A DNA stretch of 32,500 bases, taken from the NCBI GenBank assembly GCA_009746045.1, contig RPFO01000076.1:730614-763113 (forward strand). The letters run 5' to 3'. Both the position numbers and the translations under genes were made by a program. The notes below the pieces were generated by a model that saw only the letters and a list, made by a program, of their open reading frames with translations, made no database searches and had not been told where the DNA came from. Origin of the DNA: Mesostigma viride (Eukaryota; Streptophyta; Mesostigmatophyceae; Mesostigmatales; Mesostigmataceae). Positions 29,440 to 32,500 of the stretch are shown piece by piece (the first letter of the stretch is position 1; every line of letters starts with the position of its first letter).

Positions 29440-30762
29440 ATATCGATCGTTAGGTTAAGAGGTACCACGTACACCCTCCGCATTGGTAGCCGGATTTACT
29501 AAATAATTTTGAGGCTGGGCGCCGGCCACCTGCAAACGATAAATAAAACAAAAGATTTTATTTTTTTTATTTGTATGATAATATAATAAAACAAAAGATT
29601 TTCAATTAACTAATTGCTGAGTGTACTCCCCTGTAGTTTTTCTAGCTACCAAACAAGTTTTGCGGGCTTCGCCCGCGACATTAGAGCTTGTACTTTTTGT
29701 GGCCGGTCCCCGGCCATGGAGCCCCGGCTAGGGAGATGTGAGTCACCACGTACCTCCGTCGAGTACCAAGTGGCGCTAGCCCCGCCAAGGAGCGCGCGCT
29801 AGCTTCAAGTTTCCTAGCGGGTCCAGGGCCTGTCCTAAATTGCAGTACATTTGCCCAATATTTCGTCTCAGATTAAAAATTAGGTACGTTTCAGTTGCTG
29901 AGTAGTGTACTTAAGAATTTCTAGCCTAGATAGATGAGCGTTAGGATAGTCAGCTTACGCGGCTCTCTCCACCACCACCCACCCAGCATGGAATATGTGC
30001 TATATGATCTCCCAACGGAGGCATGTTATAGTTTAATTTAATTTAATTTAATTTAGCATAGGGCTAGCTGATTTAGGTTTCGCGGCTTCGCTCACCCCCA
30101 TCCATCAAGCAAGGGAATACGTGTTACATGATGCTCTCCCAACGGTGTCATGTTATAATTAAACTAAATTTAATTATATTTAATGATACATTTAGTCCAA
30201 CTGAGCGAAGAGACGACCATTTTGTGACACATAAAAAGTATATCCCCCCATTTTTTTTCAGGGGAGGGTCAGAAACCTCAACTGAACCCAGCATTTGACA
30301 ATTTAGTTGGAGAGCCCAATTAATTAAACACGTGCTCCCATTGGAGAGTCACAGAGCACCAGAGTGCTTTTAAGTTGTGAGTGAGCACAACGGGCATGGG
30401 GGTAGAGACCCCCCCCTTCCCTCATGCCACAGGCATCAAGCCACTGGGTGCACAATTGGACCCGTCGAAACGATCTGGCATTCCCTGTGGGTGCGGCAAT
30501 ATGACCCGTGTGAGCATTACATCGCTATGGAGACGTGAAAAAAAAGAAAGTCAAATGGTGCTTTCCTCTGGTGAAACCGGCCACCCGGATAGCCCATTCG
30601 ACCCATATAATCAATGAGTTGTCTCACTGAGTACAATGCCCGCGTTTACCGATGTGTGTGGCTTACTACACGCGCGCAAACAGCCTACACTGCCATGTGA
30701 TACAACGATGAGGCAGTATAATTGACCACAATTGACTGCCAAATATGCTGAAATTCAAATAC
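29440..30762. other. Intergenic stretch without a recognised gene
   Basis: A/T-rich. Holds TTTAA microsatellites (about 30032-30054) and a diverged duplication of about 118 bp (CTCCCAACGG..GGCATGTTATA at about 30008 and 30127). The frame at 30381-30617 resembles no family I know. Confidence 0.6.
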
Positions 30763-30914
30763 AGTTGTACAAGCGAATGCTTATACTTTTTATGCGCAAA
30801 CCTTTTAGCTAAGGTTAACGCATATTCTTACATCCTGCGCAGGATGTAAGAATATGCGTTAACCTTAGCTAAAAGGTTTGCGCATAAAAAGTATAAGCAT
30901 TCGCTTGTACAACT
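30763..30914. repeat. Perfect 152-bp palindrome, copy P1
   Basis: Arms of 76 bp with no spacer, centred on CTGC|GCAG at 30838/30839; outer ends AGTTGTACAAGCG and its inverse. Confidence 0.95.
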
Positions 30915-31799
30915 TAAAACCTTTGCGCGTTGGGGCGGAATATTAAGCGGCTCCCTAACTAGGGTTTACTTCCGCATCGAATTACTAATTCGATATTAAT
31001 CCCGGGAAGGTCCGATATGTACCTCGCTAGGCGATTAATTAGGTCCGACCGGTGCCCCGGCGGATCCTCCCAAATAATCCCTACTCGGCACTGGCCCCAC
31101 GAGGTTTCGAACCCATGACTTCCGCGCCGCGCCGGTTCTAAGTTGTACAAGCGAATGCTTATACTTTTTAAAACCGGTCGGACCTAATTAATCGCCTAGC
31201 GAGGTACATATCGGAAGTCATGGGTTCGAAACCTCGTGGGGCCAGTGCCGAGTAGGGATTATTTGGGAGGATCCGCCGGGGCACCGGTCGGACCTAATTA
31301 ATCGCCTAGCGAGGTACATATCGGACCTTCCCGGGATTAATATCGAATTAGTAATTCGATGCGGAAGTAAACCCTAGTTAGGGAGCCGCTTAATATTCCG
31401 CCCCAACGCGCAAAGGTTTTAAGTTGTACAAGCGAATGCTTATACTTTTTATGCGCAAACCTTTTAGCTAAGGTTAACGCATATTCTTACATCCTGCGCA
31501 GGATGTAAGAATATGCGTTAACCTTAGCTAAAAGGTTTGCGCATAAAAAGTATAAGCATTCGCTTGTACAACTTAGAACCGGCGCGGCGCGGAAGTCATG
31601 GGTTCGAAACCTCGTGGGGCCAGTGCCGAGTAGGGATTATTTGGGAGGATCCGCCGGGGCACCGGTCGGACCTAATTAATCGCCTAGCGAGGTACATATC
31701 GGACCTTCCCGGGATTAATATCGAATTAGTAATTCGATGCGGAAGTAAACCCTAGTTAGGGAGCCGCTTAATATTCCGCCCCAACGCGCAAAGGTTTTA
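30915..31799. repeat. Inter-palindrome unit X: one inverted and two direct copies
   Basis: 31576-31799 (224 bp) is the unit between P2 and P3. 30916-31139 is its full inverse, next to P1. 31214-31419 is a direct copy lacking its first part. Between them, 31140-31173 carries a half palindrome (TTGTACAAGCGAATGC...) and 31174-31213 a displaced duplicate of 31284-31324. X contains GGGTTCGAAACC, like a Pol III B box, but no tRNA fold. Confidence 0.85.
31420..31575. repeat. Perfect 156-bp palindrome, copy P2
   Basis: Same sequence as P1, extended by two bases on each side; centre at 31497/31498. Confidence 0.95.
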
Positions 31800-31951
31800 A
31801 GTTGTACAAGCGAATGCTTATACTTTTTATGCGCAAACCTTTTAGCTAAGGTTAACGCATATTCTTACATCCTGCGCAGGATGTAAGAATATGCGTTAAC
31901 CTTAGCTAAAAGGTTTGCGCATAAAAAGTATAAGCATTCGCTTGTACAACT
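31800..31951. repeat. Perfect 152-bp palindrome, copy P3
   Basis: Same core as P1 and P2; centre at 31875/31876. The cluster ends here. Confidence 0.95.
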
Positions 31952-32500
31952 AATACGACGCGACCTTACACTCACTGAACGGTATCCCGCCAATTAGAAA
32001 TGCCACAAACTGTGCAATATAGTGGCTAAAACCCCTCCATTAGCAGGCATGGTGGAAAGCTATTGCAATTACCGCTAATGTATCCACCATAAGACATGAA
32101 TGGACGTGCGAGTTTCCAAGCAAACAACACGAAAACGAATTGCCGTACCTGCCTCGATAATGACCTGGCCGGGTTCTGCGCGGCCGCCATGCTCATACGT
32201 CACGGATACTAATGCTAGTGCAGAGGCCGCCATGGCCGCTCTATCCATGCATCCGTCAGCGTTACCATGCTGATTATACATGCAAAGATGACGTCTAACG
32301 CGACGACGTTCCCAGCAGTTGGTGCAGCGGACTTCCGTGAAACAAAGGAAGGCCCACGCAGAGGGAAGCTACCAAGAAGGATGCCGGCGATACCAACTGG
32401 GACGTCTCGTCTGATGGTGAAGACCAAGGCAGAGGTAATAACCACTACGTAGCTTCCCAATTCCGTGAATCTGATAATACTTGACGTACCAGAATAACGC
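31952..32500. other. Unassigned right end of the window
   Basis: No repeat and no recognisable coding exon. Short frames on both strands (for example 32215-32460 minus) match nothing I know. A neighbouring gene's exon cannot be excluded. Confidence 0.5.

Noticed and set aside
31580-31660. tRNA gene or tRNA-derived SINE in unit X
   Set aside because: GGGTTCGAAACC resembles a B box, but no cloverleaf and no convincing A box could be drawn.
31537-31755. 72-codon ORF in unit X, also present inverted at 30959-31150
   Set aside because: It exists only because X is copied; it starts inside the palindrome and resembles no family I can name with confidence.
31951-31960. T7 promoter-like TAATACGAC after the last palindrome (possible vector sequence)
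   Set aside because: Only the first nine bases agree; the rest of the promoter is absent and no vector sequence follows.

Overview
This window is eukaryotic nuclear DNA from a flagellated organism, most likely a green alga of the Chlamydomonas/Volvox kind. That placement is an inference. It rests on a cilium-specific gene cut into many GT-AG introns and on PAT/Kangaroo-like tyrosine-recombinase retrotransposons with split direct repeats. No species could be identified.

One host gene organises most of the window: CFAP299 (cilia- and flagella-associated protein 299; DUF4464/CFAP299 family). It is on the minus strand from ATG at 28517 to TGA at 4361. Eleven exons total 720 nt and give a 239-residue protein. 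All ten introns are GT-AG and every splice phase closes without a frameshift. The coding sequence is about 3% of a 24.2 kb gene. Introns 6, 7 and 8 (7.4, 3.5 and 5.9 kb) hold most of the transposable elements.

Layout from the left. 1-4250: several copies of one LINE family's 3' end, some tail-to-tail, with a split-direct-repeat (SDR) element at 1906-3988. 4361-5981: the last three exons. 6241-11144 (intron 8): a second SDR element, broken by a TTAA-flanked piggyBac-like element at 6318-8590. 11888-11930: exon 8. 12307-14471 (intron 7): a short SDR element. 15392-15504: exon 7. 15662-21007 (intron 6): a near full-length but decayed SDR retrotransposon with gag, RT, RNase H and tyrosine recombinase. 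It is followed by a hAT-like element at 21029-22533. 22881-28517: exons 6 to 1. 28900-32500: upstream DNA with a small terminal-inverted-repeat element and a cluster of three 152-156 bp perfect palindromes.

The most unusual observation is at the splice donors. Downstream of exons 2, 4 and 7 the intron begins with a tandem duplication that carries copies of that exon's own 5' splice site. At exon 2 this is a 60-bp minisatellite with eight intact extra donors. All are in the same phase, and the first two are reached by open reading frame. The second main observation is that four SDR elements share one orientation, the same as the host gene, and share a G-rich block at the same internal junction.
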